64,000 nucleotides of DNA, from contig NZ_CP093281.1 in the NCBI RefSeq assembly GCF_026651855.1, positions 496,001-560,000 of the forward strand, read 5' to 3'. The position numbers and the translations under genes are program-made. The notes under the pieces were generated by a model that was not told the origin of the DNA, searched no databases, and saw only the letters and a program-made list of their open reading frames with translations. The stretch comes from Pseudomonas silvicola (lineage in GTDB: Bacteria > Pseudomonadota > Gammaproteobacteria > Pseudomonadales > Pseudomonadaceae). Positions 53,203-63,641 of this stretch are shown in pieces (position 1 is the stretch's first letter; each line of letters starts with the position of its first letter).

Positions 53203-54254
53203 CTATGTGCTCATGTGCGCCATGTTACTGGCGTGCTGATGGGCGGATTCGGCGGGCAGCAGTTGCGGCACATAGTGTTCCAGCAGGAACGCGCATCGGT
53301 ATCGGGCGAATCACGTTGATCTTCTTCACTCCTCAACATAGGTCGCGACTTCACTGCGCAGCTGGGCGCCGGTGGAGTGGTGGTGATGAGTGTGCTCTTT
53401 GAGCATCGCGGTGATGTCCTCTACCGGCACCGAACCCGGCACAAACGGCTGGAAGATTTTCGCGGTTTCGGCGGATGATCGGCAGTCCACTGCTGTGCAT
53501 CCACAATCGCCTGGGTAATAGGCCCGCGCGGTGGCAGGATCGTCACGCACCAGCGAACCGCGCAGCCGCACGCAGCAGGTCATGCTGGCGTACTCGCCTT
53601 TGAGGTTGTTGTCGACTTCCAGCAGGTTGTGCTGTTTCTTCAGCAGCCAACCCTGTGGGTCATCGGTGGCCAGTGCCTGTACTTCGCCTTTACGCAGCGC
53701 CTCGCCAAACAGATCGGGCGGATACTGCAGCCAATTGACTTGCTTATCAGGATCGATGCCCTGTTTCGCCAGCTGCACTGCGAAGAAGTTACGAATCGGG
53801 CTGGCCTGATCGCTAACAGCGACAGATTTACCCACAAATCTTTTTTACATCGCGAGATGCTGTTTTGCGGCGTCAATAAGCGCATGCAGCCGCCGTGGGT
53901 GCCGACGGTCAGGTCGACGTCAAAACCAACATCAGCGGTTTAGCCAGCGCAGCTGCCATACAATACCACCATCAGCGGCACGGCCGATCGCGATCTTCAC
54001 AGCAGGGCATCAGTCCGGGCCGCTGATTAACCGGTTCAACGTTAAGGCCATATTTTTGAAGAAACCCTGCTTCAAGGGCAACGAAATCGGCGCCTGACAC
54101 ACTTTACGTCCCGCCAGTTTGATGGTTTTAAGCGGTTTATCGTCCTTTGAAAACATTGCTGCTCGCAACGTGGATTCACCGCTACACCAGCGCTGAATAA
54201 ACCCAGACCGCGCAATAATGCGCGCCGGCTCAGAAAGTATTTTTGCATTGCCAT
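53203..54254 (-). CDS. Tat-exported SsuA/TauA-type binding protein, paralogue
   Basis: About 350 residues. The twin-arginine signal MQKYFLSRRALLRGLGLFSA is followed by scattered N-terminal frames (LKTIKLAGRKVCQA..., GTHGGCMRLL-like), then GKSVAVSDQASPIRNFFAVQ, LAKQGIDPDKQVNWLQYPPD, LFGEALRKGEVQALATDDPQ, GEYASMTCCVRLRGSLV, PVEDITAMLKEHTHHHHSTG and the C-terminus KINVIRPDTDA..FLLEHYVPQLLPAE. It shares the CC.RGSLVR and His-rich motifs with the 49.9-kb protein. At least six frameshifts. First gene of the operon with the permease. Confidence 0.83.
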
Positions 54255-54449
54255 TCTGCTTTCCTTGTCATTAAAGATCACGGGCACCTATCAGCGATTT
54301 CCACGCAAATAACAATCCGAGGTCATGCGTTTTTCTTTATGAAAGATGACGGATAGGTTTGCCGAAAGGCTATTTCAATCAGGAAGAGAGACGCTTTATG
54401 GTTTTTGCTTTGATAACTGTCGGCACACTCTTATTGCAGGAGCAGAAAT

Positions 54450-55198
54450 ATGGCCATGACCTCTGCAGGCGTGAATATTGCTATTGAAAAGTGAATCACC
54501 ATTTTACGCTTGAAGGCAGTGATTTCCGGTGCTGGAGAACATCAATTTACAGGTGAGGCCGGTGGTTGTCCCATCTACTAAGACCTTCAGTTGCGGAAAT
54601 CGACTTTATTACGTTTGCTCGCCGGGCTGGAACCTCAGCCAGCGGTTTCTCGCGGAAGAGGTAAAGCCATTTTGGCCCCGATCCTTCACGTGGTGTGTTT
54701 CAGGATCACGCTCTATACCTTTGGTGCTCGAGCGCGTCGGTCTGGGATTGCAGATTCGCGGCGAGCCGCTGCAGTTAAAGCAGCGAATTAACGCAATGTT
54801 GGATCGTGTCGGCTTGAAGGATTTTGCTCCGCGCACGCCGCATCAGCGTCTGGCGGTATGGCAGCAAAACGGCATTGGCTCGCGCGTTGGTGAATGTGCC
54901 ACGTCTGCTTATTCTTGATGAGCCTCTGGGTAAACTTGACTCCCTTACGCGACTGCGCATGCAGCAGGAGATTGTTGACCTCTGGCAGGAGCAGCAGTTC
55001 ACCACGCTGATGGCGCTTACATGACGTTGAAGAGGCTGATGGCAGAATCGTGTGGTGTATTAGCCCAAGACCGGCAGTGGTGGATGTGATTGAGTGGATC
55101 TGCCTGGCCCGCCGACGTGACCCTAAGCTGGGTGGCGCTGCACGCAGCCATATATTGAATCTGCTGGGAATGAACAGGCGGCCGCGAAATCGCCGTAG
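54450..55198 (+). CDS. SsuB/TauB-type ABC ATPase
   Basis: ATPase for the SsuA/SsuC components, divergent from the binding-protein/permease operon. [35 protein letters not shown], a damaged Walker A then [25 protein letters not shown] (Q-loop), [53 protein letters not shown] (signature and Walker B), [40 protein letters not shown]. At least seven frameshifts in 750 bases. AGGAG precedes the ATG. Confidence 0.85.
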
Positions 55199-56070
55199 AA
55201 GAGTAATTCACGCAACCAGCGGTGCCCGGCATCGCGGTGCGTGCGTTCATCGCCAGACCACAATTTTGTTGAACCCCTGGATCGATTGAGGAGGCAAGAC
55301 CTTCCAAACCGGGTAATCATTGCGTTAACCGGCGTGGCACACCACGCTAATCAAATCACTGACGTAAGATCTCTGGTAATACTAAAGCTGCACACCGGCG
55401 TCGTCGCGAACGTCCAACCGCGGCTAACGCCTCATCCGTGACGCCCTTGAAGTTGCCTCCTACGTAGGAAACTAACGCGTGGTCCTGCGCGCAGAAACTG
55501 TCGAGCGTTAAACCTGTCTGCACAGACAGTGGATGGTCCTCGCACGCAGACACACATACTCTTCATCGTACAGCGAGCGGGCGTGTAGATCGGGTGGGGC
55601 ACTGTCTGGCGTGATCAACGCGATGTCGATGTCACCCCGTTCAAACTGCGCAGATAACTGCTCGTTGTTAACGGGCAATACCGCCACGCGGATACCCGGT
55701 GCCTGTACCCTTAACGCGGCCATAAAGGGCACAATGACCGCACGCAGGGCATAATCGGTGGCCGCGATTTTAATGGTCATTTCGGCGGTTGCAGCGTCAA
55801 AGGCTTTGGGCTGCAACAGTTCTGACACTTCCGCCAGAATGGACTTCACGGGTTGAGCCAACTTGCGGTACGCTTTAACGTCGGACAACGCCGCGCTGCG
55901 CCCGACAGACGGCGGATCGATCAAAACCTCCCTCAGACGTTAACATGCCGCTGACTGCAGGTTGCGTCAGGGCTAAACTTCAGCCGCGCGGGTGACGCTG
56001 CGCTCATCCAGTAAGGCATCCAGCGCTTTTGAGCAAATTGAGGTCAGGTTGCGGATATCGGTTTCATCAT
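55123..56070 (-). CDS. LysR-family transcriptional regulator
   Basis: TDIRNLDLNLLKALDALLDE RSVTRAAE, ALTQPAVSGMLTRLREVFDD P form the HTH (several frames). The effector domain is clean: FDAATAEMTIKIAATDYALR AVIVPFM, GIRVAVLPVNNEQLSAQFER GDIDIALITPD, YDEEYVCVMRADHPL, then SYVGGNFKGVTDEAL and the C-terminal [20 protein letters not shown], the NodD/DntR-type ending. About seven frameshifts, and both ends are approximate. Converges on the ATPase gene; a probable regulator of the sulfur module. Confidence 0.83.
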
Positions 56071-56220
56071 CTTCCGGCGATGGCGTGGCAGTGCCTCATC
56101 ATACGCTGCCACCAGATATCACGAAAACGTATATTAAAAAATAAATAATGGCGATTGGTCTTATTTCACTGAGGAAGTCAGATACTTTTTGCCACGATTT
56201 ATCCCGCTGAGACGAATGAA

Positions 56221-56739
56221 ATGAAAATGAACGCGATTAACTGGCCAGAAGGTTTTGTACCGGGCTTTGCCCAGCGATAACTACTGTTCCAACGAGGTGA
56301 TTGTGGCGGGCTTAAGCACCCAGAATATCTGGCCGCTACTGAATACGCCGTCCTCTGGCCGACTTATTATCAGAACTCGGCGAATGCGCGTTTCTATGAC
56401 AACAAAGGCCCCGAACTGGAGCAGGGCGTTACGCTTCTATTTCGAAACCTTTGGCTTCCCGGTGGAAGCGAAGGTCACCAGTACGTGGCACCCGTAGTCG
56501 GCGAAGCGCGTGTTTCCTGGCACGGCTGGGCGGGTGAAGTGGGCAGCGACGACCGATTAGATGTTCTGCACGCCTGGCTGATTGAAGATCTCTCTGACAA
56601 TCGCGTGCGTATCCTGACTCAGGAAACGCAAAACGGTAAACCGGCCGTTGAGCTGGCAAGCGCGAAACCCAATCCGATGATCAACGGTCATCAGGATTGG
56701 CTGGATGGACTGGTTGCGGCTGCGAAGGCGCGCAAATAA
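56221..56739 (+). CDS. SRPBCC-fold (START-like) protein
   Basis: About 170 residues. NAINWPEGFVPG..DNYCSNEVIVAGLSTQNIWP, TYYQNSANARFYDNKGPELE QG, FRFETFGFPVEAKVTEYVAP, RVSWHGWAGEVGSDDRLDVL HAWLIEDL, VRILTQETQNGKPAVELA, NPMINGHQDWLDGLVAAA. The W..L....WP..y.n......L..G..F.f.tfGfpv pattern and QE...G..a..L....P are those of SRPBCC proteins of the polyketide-cyclase type. The first half has four frameshifts. Ligand unknown. Confidence 0.8.
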
Positions 56740-56743
56740 TTAT

Positions 56744-56802
56744 GCAGGGTCAAAACCTCAATAAAGCGGCCGAAAGGCCGCCTTCTCCATAATCGACCCT
56801 GC
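56744..56802. terminator. Nested double hairpin between convergent genes
   Basis: Inner stem gcggcc/ggccgc with a GAAA tetraloop (56766-56781) sits within an outer 8-bp stem gcagggtc/gaccctgc (56744-56751 with 56795-56802). It lies between the SRPBCC stop and the convergent ABC ATPase stop and can act in both directions. Confidence 0.7.
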
Positions 56803-56811
56803 TGCTAGCAA

Positions 56812-57896
56812 TCAATCTTTAGCGAAAATCCACAGATCCTCTTGCGGCAGTGAGACGCCCGGAGCGCTGATTCCCGCGGAGCACTCCTTGCCATACGCGC
56901 GCAGCGCAAAAATCATCCCCACTCGGTTCGGAACCAGATATTCCAGCGATCAGCCTAAATGCGCATGCTGGTGAGAGCAGGGCGGCTCCAGGTGGTGTCA
57001 TCCGGTGGTGTCAGCGATCGTATTCATACGTTCGACGCGTATCACCGCTGTTCCTTCCTGTCCAACCTGCACATGTCGCCACTCGGTTTTACCCCACAGC
57101 GCCCACTTTTGCCCCGGCAATACAGTGCCCGGCCGCCTTCAACGTGGGTGATTTTAGCCGTGCAGACGGTTATTGCTGCCCATAAACTCAGCGGCAAACA
57201 GCGTTGAGGCTGGCTGTCTTATCTCTTGTGGTGTGCCTTGTTGTTCAATCACGCCGTTATTCCAGCAACGAGAATACGGTCAGAGATCGCCATGGCTTCG
57301 TTCTGGTCATGCGTCACCATTAAGGCAGACAGTCCGAGACAAGAATAATCAAGCTCGCGCAAGAACGCGCGCCTCTTCACGCAGTTTGGCATCGGGTTAA
57401 GGCGGTTCATCCAGCAGAATCACCGGCGGTTGTAGACTAGTGCACGGTAGCGAATCGCCACGCGCTGTTGCTGTCCGCCGGAAAGCTGACTCACGGATGG
57501 CGTTTTGCCGAATGCCCAGGCTAATTGATCCAGCACGCGCTGCGCGTTGATTGATTTCTGCCTTATCCACTTTGCGCAACTTCAGCGGGTAGGCCACGTT
57601 CTCAAACACGGTTTGTGCGGCCACAGTGCGTAAGACTGGAACACCAGACCGAGATTGCGCTCTTCAGCCGGAATCTCGCTTTTAGGCGTGCCGTCAAACA
57701 CCACATTCTTGCCGATATTGATACGCCCCTGAGACGGTTTTTCCAGACCGGCTACGGCACGCAGCAGGGTGGTTTTGCCGCTGCCTGATGGGCCCAGCAG
57801 TGAAACTACTTCGCCTTTTTTCAACTGCATCGATACGCCTTTCAATACAGGATTATCGCCGTACATCAGATGCAAGTTATCGCTACCGACAATCAT
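56812..57896 (-). CDS. FbpC-type ABC transporter ATP-binding protein
   Basis: ATPase with a C-terminal TOBE domain, about 360 residues. MIVGSDNLHLMYGDNPVLKG VS, LLGPSGSGKTTLLRAVAGLE (Walker A), PAEERNLGLVFQSYALWPH (Q-loop), VFENVAYPLKLRKVDKAEIN, SVSQLSGGQQQRVAI, PPVILLDEPP, LMVTHDQNEAMAISDRILV. The TOBE part (KITHVEGGRALYC, EGTAVIRVERMN) is badly fragmented and ends VSLPQEDLWIFAKD. Ten or more frameshifts. It overlaps the permease by a few bases, last gene of an FbpABC-type operon. Confidence 0.86.
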
Positions 57897-59641
57897 GTAA
57901 TTTCACTCCAAAGCGTAAAGCGATGCCGAGGCCGATCACCACCAGCACGATATTAATCAGGGAGAGCGCAGCCACGATATCAATGGCGCCCGCTGACCAC
58001 AGTGAGACCAGCATTGAACCGATGGTTTCGGTGCCGGGTGATAGCAGATATACACCGGTTGGTATTACGCTCAAAATCAGGAACATCAGCAACCAGGAGC
58101 CAATCAGGCCGTGGCGAGACAGCACGGTCACGTGCGCGTGGTTTGTCCCGGGGTGGCACCCACGCTGCGTGCAGCTTCTTCCAGTTCAGGGCGACCTGCA
58201 ACAGCGTTGAGGAGATCAGGCGCAAGCCGTAAGCCATCCACACCACGGTATAGGCCAGCCAGACGCTAAAGATGGTTTGACGCAGGGAACGCAGCCAAAC
58301 AATAAAGTTTTCCCGCAGCCAGTCAGCAACTGGCAGGCTGGAGAGCCAGCCGTTTTTCAGGGACTGATCGAGCCACATCGGAATGAACAAAACACCCAGG
58401 AAAAGCCAGACCGGCATAACAGTCCCGGCACGAAAGGCACGCGGCACCAGCACGCTGTAATCCAGGAAGCGTACCTGATCTGCTTGCGATGCATGGCGAT
58501 GCCGACAAACAAATAACAGATCACCGCCACCGCGCCGCCGATCACCCCAATCAGCATCGAGTTGACGATGGCACGCAACAGATTGGGTTGATCCCAGATA
58601 CTGCGGAAGGTCGCGAAGGATATTTCATCCCACAGTGAGACGCCGACGCCCCAGTGCGAGATAAACGCACGCATCACCACGCCCAGTAGCGGCACGCCGA
58701 TGGTGATGGTCAGCCAGGCCAACACCACCGCACCAGCGATCCAGCGCCATTTACCCAACGGCAGGGCGCGCGCTTGTGACAGCTTTGCCTTTCATGGTGA
58801 CAAAACGGTTGGCGGTGCGCATCAGCCAGCGCTGCAGCATCACCAGTGGCACGGTAAAACAGATCAGCACCACGGCGACAGCGGCCATCAGGTGGTAGGA
58901 AGGCGTGCCGAGCTTGTTGGTCAGCTTATACAGGTAGGTGGCGAGCACCATGTTGCCTTCGGGATCGCCCAGTACCAGCATCAGGCCGAACACCTCTAAT
59001 CCCAGGAAGAACAGCCAGCACACAGGCATACGAATCGAAGGGCGCACCATCCGGCAGGCTAACGGAAGTCATGACCTGCAACGGTGAAGCGCCGACCGTG
59101 CGGCTTCCTCCACATCGGAGCTGACGCTGCGCAGTGCCGATGAGATGTTCAGAAGATAGGCGTGCGGCACGTGAGGTGAGTCCGGCGATCCACCACGATG
59201 CTGGTCATCGAGTAGATGTTCCACGGCACCGCCAAACAGTTGATTCGCCCATTGCGACAAAGAAGCCCACCGGCCTGCAGCAACCACATAGCCAAAGGCC
59301 AGCACCATCGGTGAGACAAGATCTACCAGAATCAACGGCTCAATCAGGCGGCGTCCTGGCAGGTTGGTTCTGACCATCAGGAAGGCCAAAATACCGCCGA
59401 GTGGAATAGCAATGATCACCAGACCAAACGCCAGAATAAAGCCCGACTCCAGCGCCTTATAAAAATCAGGATCGGAAAATAAATCAAATGAACCGAGCGT
59501 CAGCTCTTTCTTTGGCAAAGAACGGCGCGGAGAAAAACTCTGCACCACAATAAACATCAGCGGCACGTAAATAACCAATGCCGTGATCAGAACAATCAAT
59601 GCACGTGGCAAACTCTGCCACTTTTTTAGTAACCTGCTCAT
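57883..59641 (-). CDS. FbpB-type ABC permease, fused double-permease
   Basis: About 585 residues with two BPD permease halves. First half: LPRALIVLITALVIYVPLMF IVVQSF, ILAFGLVIIAIPLGGILAFL MVRTNLPG, IEPLILVDLVSPMVLAFGYV, SSALRSVSSDVEEAARSA (first EAA loop), VGASPLQVMTSVSLP. Second half: WRWIAGAVVLAWLTITIGVP LLGVVMRAF, LRAIVNSMLIGVIGGAVAVI CYLFVG, FSVWLAYTVVWMAYGLRLIS STLLQVA (second EAA loop), WLLMFLILSVIPTGVYLLSP. Seven or more frameshifts. Such fused permeases serve Fe(III), thiamine and 2-aminoethylphosphonate importers. Confidence 0.88.
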
Positions 59642-59714
59642 ATGCCAACCCTATCAAACACCGGAGGCGAAAGGAGATGTTATGCGCCGCGACGGGCGCA
59701 TAACGTGGGGAGCA

Positions 59715-60786
59715 TTATTTCCCGGCGGCGGTACGCCACTGTTAATAAATTCAGGCGTTTGCCGGTTCAGATATTCAGCGGTAAGTTCATCCACCCGGAA
59801 TCGGCTTCAGAGCATCGCCCAGCATTTTGGTCATACCGTCAATATCGTTTTTGCCTTCAATATCATTGCGCAGGAAGGGATGTCCGCCTGATTTCCAGGA
59901 TATTCTGTCCCTTTCTGACAATACATAATCCAGCCACAATTTAGCGGCGTTCTCATGCTCACCATCTTCGGTGATAAACGAAACGCGAGACAGCACCAGG
60001 ATATAATCTTTCCGGGTAAGCGATGCCCAATGCCGGATCGTTCTTCCGCTCGGGCTTCGGCATAAGAACCGAGAATATTAAAGCCAATCAAATTCTCACC
60101 TGAAGAGACGCGCTCCATCATCGTGCCAGTCGAAGATTGTACCGTCAGACCCCCTTTCGCCATCCCCGCCAGGTTTCTTTGTATTGCGGATCCACTGCTG
60201 TCCTGAACCGTCAGCATGAAACCTAATCCTGATTTTTCAATATCGTAAGTGGTCACTTTATTTTTGGGTAACGGATCGGCTGCAATCATTTAGCCAGTGC
60301 GGTGTAAGAGAGTCAGGCGCGTGTAGCTGCAGGATGAGTTTATTGTTGTAAATAAACACCACCGGTTCGTAGGTCAGTGCCGTAAGCTTTTTTGCCACAC
60401 TGCCCATTTTGGTATTTTGCTTTTGCTCAGGCGAGGCATATTTACCATATTCCGTGGCCAGCTTTAGCGCGGTATCCATGGATGAACTCCATACCACATC
60501 ACCGCTGCCGCTACCCGAGGCCTGCTCACTGATGTAACGGTTATAGAGTTCGGTGCTGTTCATGTGTTTTCAACTTTGATGCCCGGATACAGTGACTCAA
60601 AGCCTTTGATCAACGGGCCCGCTGCTTTGGTGTCAGTGGTAGAATACACCACCACTTTGCCCTCTTTTGTCGCTGCATCAATGACTTTCTGATACTCAGC
60701 GGGATAACCTGCAGGTACAGCCGCAAACGCAGAGAAGGAAGTCCTGCCAGTACAGAGGTTGTTAAAAAACGCAGAGAGGTTTTCAT
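59715..60786 (-). CDS. FbpA/PhnS-type periplasmic binding protein
   Basis: Family 1 (Fe(III)/AEP type) binding protein of about 355 residues. Signal MKTSLRFLTTSVLAGLSFSA FA, EYQKVIDAATKEGKVVVYST TDTKAAGPLIKGFE, MNSTELYNRYISEQASGSGS GDVVWSSSMD, VAKKLTALTYEPVVFIYNNK, then LTVQSSTGTMMERVSSGENL IGFNILGSYA, LSRVSFITEDGEHENAAKLW LDYVLSERGQ, QADIPFLRNDI and a C-terminal QTPEFINKWRTAAGK. Six frameshifts. No Fur box is visible upstream, which weakens an iron role; a phosphonate or other organic ligand is equally possible. Confidence 0.87.
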
Positions 60787-61126
60787 ACGGATCCTTTTGG
60801 TTACATTTGTTACAAGAATTTAACAGTAACCCATTGCGACCCGATGCAATCAGAGTGTTTTCAGGATCTGTGAAGTTAGTTAGGTTATTAATCTGATGTT
60901 TAAATGGGGGCTACTTGATTGGCGTTATAAATTAAACAAGCTTTTAAAAGGTGTTATTAATATCTACGATGGAATGATTAAATGCATGAGTGATGTTAAA
61001 ATGCCCAGTGATAAAATTCATTGATGTTGTTAGGTTGACAAATAATAAAGGCTGTAATGGTAAAAACACTCATCAATATGGCAATCCATCCATCCAAACT
61101 GAAAAAACGATTTCATATCATTCATA
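60787..61126. promoter_or_regulatory. Long A/T-rich intergenic region upstream of the binding protein
   Basis: 340 bp without a gene I can support. It is A/T-rich (e.g. cttgattggcgttataaatt) and carries the promoter of the FbpABC-type operon on the minus strand. A plus-strand TTGACA at 61035 has no gene to serve. No Fur- or Zur-like dyad was found. Confidence 0.5.
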
Positions 61127-61144
61127 CCCTCATGTTAGTGAGGG
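61127..61144 (-). terminator. Hairpin after the VOC gene
   Basis: Stem ccctca/tgaggg with a 6-base loop, just beyond the 3' end of the VOC gene on the minus strand. It marks a transcription boundary between the monooxygenase cluster and the FbpABC-type operon. Confidence 0.5.
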
Positions 61145-61258
61145 CATATTGAGGTTTAAAGATTAACAGAACCTTAGGGAAGTGACGAAATGGCATAAAG
61201 GGGCAATGGGTAAAGATCTTCTGATACCAGGGTTAGCCGCGATCACAGCTCAAGAGCG

Positions 61259-62140
61259 CTATTTAGGTGCGGCCCATGGGCCGCCAAAGCTCAAGCTGAC
61301 TGCTGAAACGAGCCGCAGCGCCACGCCAAGCATGCTCAGCGCTGACGATAGCGCGGATTCTCTTCGTGGAACGGGATATCGCCCAGTAATAAGCTGGCTT
61401 TCACCTTGCGCAGATCCACGCTGCGTAAAGCAACGCCGCCATGCGTGCACTGCCGTTGTAATCCGGGGTGGTAATCCAGCGAAACGCTGTGTGACGATAG
61501 CCGGCAGCCGCGAAGCGCACCGTCGCCACGCCAGCTTTTAATACGAAGGCACCTTCCTGGCAGGCGGTGAGCGCTTAGCCCCAAATAACCGACTGTAAGG
61601 TTGTGCCGCCGCAGGATCTGTGCCACCTACAAATTCCGGTGATATCGGTCACGCCGTTGGGATGCTGACGCCGATGCATCCTGCCACCGCGTGTGGCGTC
61701 GTGCTGGCAAAAGAAACTGCGCCCATTCGGCACCAGCGCCGGTCGTAACGGCACGGTGCGGAAACGCGCCTGATCCTCATTGCCATCCGGCAACTGTACC
61801 GGACGGAAGAAGCTGGCAGGCACAGCGCCATCAATGTCCTGGCTCTCAAGATAACGCCATACCGCATCGGCATCGTCGGTCTTCCACACCAACCCGCTCA
61901 GGCCAATGGGTGACTGCCACACATCCTGACGTAAACTGGCGCGCCCCGGCTCGAAAAGCCGAGCAGCTCAAGATAGTTATCACCAAACACGGCCAGATGG
62001 TTACTGGATCCGAGTGAATGATGGCCGCGTTCGGTGAGCTGAAACCCCAACCGACGAAACAGCGCACTGGCCTCATCTAACTGATCGGCCACGTTGATCA
62101 CCACATGACCCAGACGGGGAATCGGTACGGAAATCGCCAT
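61259..62140 (-). CDS. VOC/glyoxalase-like two-domain protein
   Basis: About 290 residues. MAISVPIPRLGHVVINVADQ LDEASALFRRLGFQLTERGH HSLGSSNHLAVFGDNYLELL G is an ideal VOC N-domain (the ....H.....D.....yf..lGF..t.rG.HslGt.N pattern). Then LRQDVWQSPIGLSGLVWKTD DADAVWRYLESQDID, FRPVQLPDGNEDQARFRTVP, VTDITGFVVG, and a C-terminal GYRHTAFRW with HxxF and LSMLGVALRLVSAVSL. At least seven frameshifts. AAGGAGGAAAG precedes the ATG. The family (glyoxalase-like, PF13468 type) has no fixed reaction. Confidence 0.8.
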
Positions 62141-62532
62141 CGCTTTCCTCCTTGCTCTCATAGTCACTGCGCCCATGTTGGCGCGTCCGGTTCGGATGCT
62201 GACAGTGGCTGCCAGTTGACGTGCGTTTCGCGCCAAAACCGGCGGCAATGCCGGCAATCAGGGTGGTGATTTGCGTATCGGTGTGCTGATCAGACTGCGC
62301 ACGATGCCCTCGATCTCCGCCGTCTGAGGCCATTGTCCAGCTGTTACCGGCCGTTAGCGCGTGATGCCCAGCGTCCTTGGCGATGACGACTTCCAAGGGT
62401 GCATGAGCGCGAAACGATATGGCTGCCGATCACAATCCATCAATGCCTTCATGTGGCCGTGCGGCATGCGCGCCTTTACCGGTCAGGGTGATGTGAAAAC
62501 GCTGCGTGGGTGGGGTTTTGCCGGTCACTTGG
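62141..62532 (-). pseudogene. Remnant of an M20-family amidohydrolase
   Basis: Only the middle of an M20 enzyme can be found: FHITLTGKGAHAARPHEGID, then IGSHIVS, and further on AEIEGIVRSL and LIAGIAAGFGAK followed by VNWQPLSASEPDAP. These correspond to the dimerisation-domain motifs (.tltGkGaHAArPheGiD..v......v.al). The zinc-ligand regions at both ends (D.DALP, HACGHD, EE) are missing, so this is a deletion remnant rather than only an indel-broken gene, unless the assembly collapsed here. It sits between the CMD gene and the VOC gene on the same strand. Confidence 0.65.
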
Positions 62533-63632
62533 TCATCCTTGTGATTGTTCAGGTAAAAATGGCTCGCCCAGTGTCAACATCAAACGGTTTGCCCAGGCAA
62601 AGAAAGCGGCGGACTGGATCACATCAAGCAGTTCCAGCGTATCAAGCCCCCTGATCGCGTAACGTCTGCACCTGCGCAGGCTGGCGGCAGCGAAGGGGTA
62701 ATGGAAAAGCGTCGCGACCACGGTCAATCGCGGCCCAGCGTGGTGATGGCCGTGTGTGCCAACTCTGCGCCCGGTGCAACATTCAGCAGCTTTGTACTGC
62801 CGCATCGTCTTTTGATATTGGCTGGCTTTACGCGCGTGGACCGAAGCGCAGAAGATGCAGCCATTCACTTTCTGAAGCCCACGGTGGCCCAGTTCACGCT
62901 CGGCACGCGCGGCAATCCGCCAGCGGTGTAAAGATGCCCTTGTCGGTCAGCGTACGCTGTTCCAGCAGCGGCGGATGACGTTATAGCAGACAGAGTAATC
63001 AGGTCGCTGGCGGCCCATTTTTTCTTCAAGGTAGCCTGTTCATCGGCGGTGAATTCGTGGAGCGGTTTGGCTGCCAGCCAGGGTTCCCAGCCTAACTCTT
63101 GCTGGGTAAAGGCGGTGAGGGCGGTTTGGCCACTCAACGTCAACGGTGCATCGTGCCACTTGCCAGCCACGGCGTGCGCTTGCACGTCACTCTGCTCGCC
63201 GTTGAGCAGGCGTAAGCCGGTCAGTAAACGACTTTGAAAGCTCACAAATGCGATTAACTGTGCGAGGGTGACGATGCCACGTGGCGTCCAGCCAGCGCTT
63301 TGCAGGTTTTGAATGTGTTTGGGCGCTGCATCCACCGGGTGCAGGCTGAGCAGTTCGGCAAAGGCGTGACCGGCCGCAAAGCGCGCGTCATGTGCCTTGT
63401 TGTTCACCTGTTGCTGATCAAACAGGCGTGTTTTGTGGCGGCAACACCGCATAGCGCAACCGCCATTGTAGCGGAATGTCCGCATCATTCTAATTGCCAT
63501 GCAAACAGCAACCATAGCTGCCTTTGGCGTGTGTTGAGTGGCAGCGTGGCGCTCATTGCGTGCTAACGCGAGTTCTGATGCGGGATCGATATCCGCTAAG
63601 GCGGCAAGTAAATCAATGGGTTGAGACATCAT
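62533..63632 (-). CDS. Fused double CMD/alkylhydroperoxidase-domain protein
   Basis: About 365 residues. First domain (Avi_7170-like CMD): IDLLAALADIDPASELALAR, LRHAVL-like region, FAELLSLHPVDAAPKHIQNL, QSAGWTPRGIVTLAQLIAFV SFQSRLLTGLRLL. With no stop it runs in one frame into the second domain (Avi_7169-like): QTALTAFTQQELGWEPWLAA KPL, YTAGGLPRAERELA, KVNGCIFCASVHARKASQYQ (CxxC...H redox motif), LDTLELLDVIQSAAFFAWAN RLMLTLGEP. Four or more frameshifts. CMD proteins are thiol-dependent reductases or ligand binders. It follows the luciferase-like gene by 9 bp with AGGAG before ATGATG. Confidence 0.8.
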
Positions 63633-63641
63633 ATTCTCCTG

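Noticed and set aside
57883-60786. Iron (FbpABC) importer as a firm call
   Set aside because: The families fit, but no Fur box is present upstream and the fused permease also occurs in phosphonate and thiamine systems, so the ligand was left open.
61035-61070. Plus-strand sigma-70 promoter (TTGACA)
   Set aside because: No good -10 hexamer at proper spacing and no plus-strand gene downstream.
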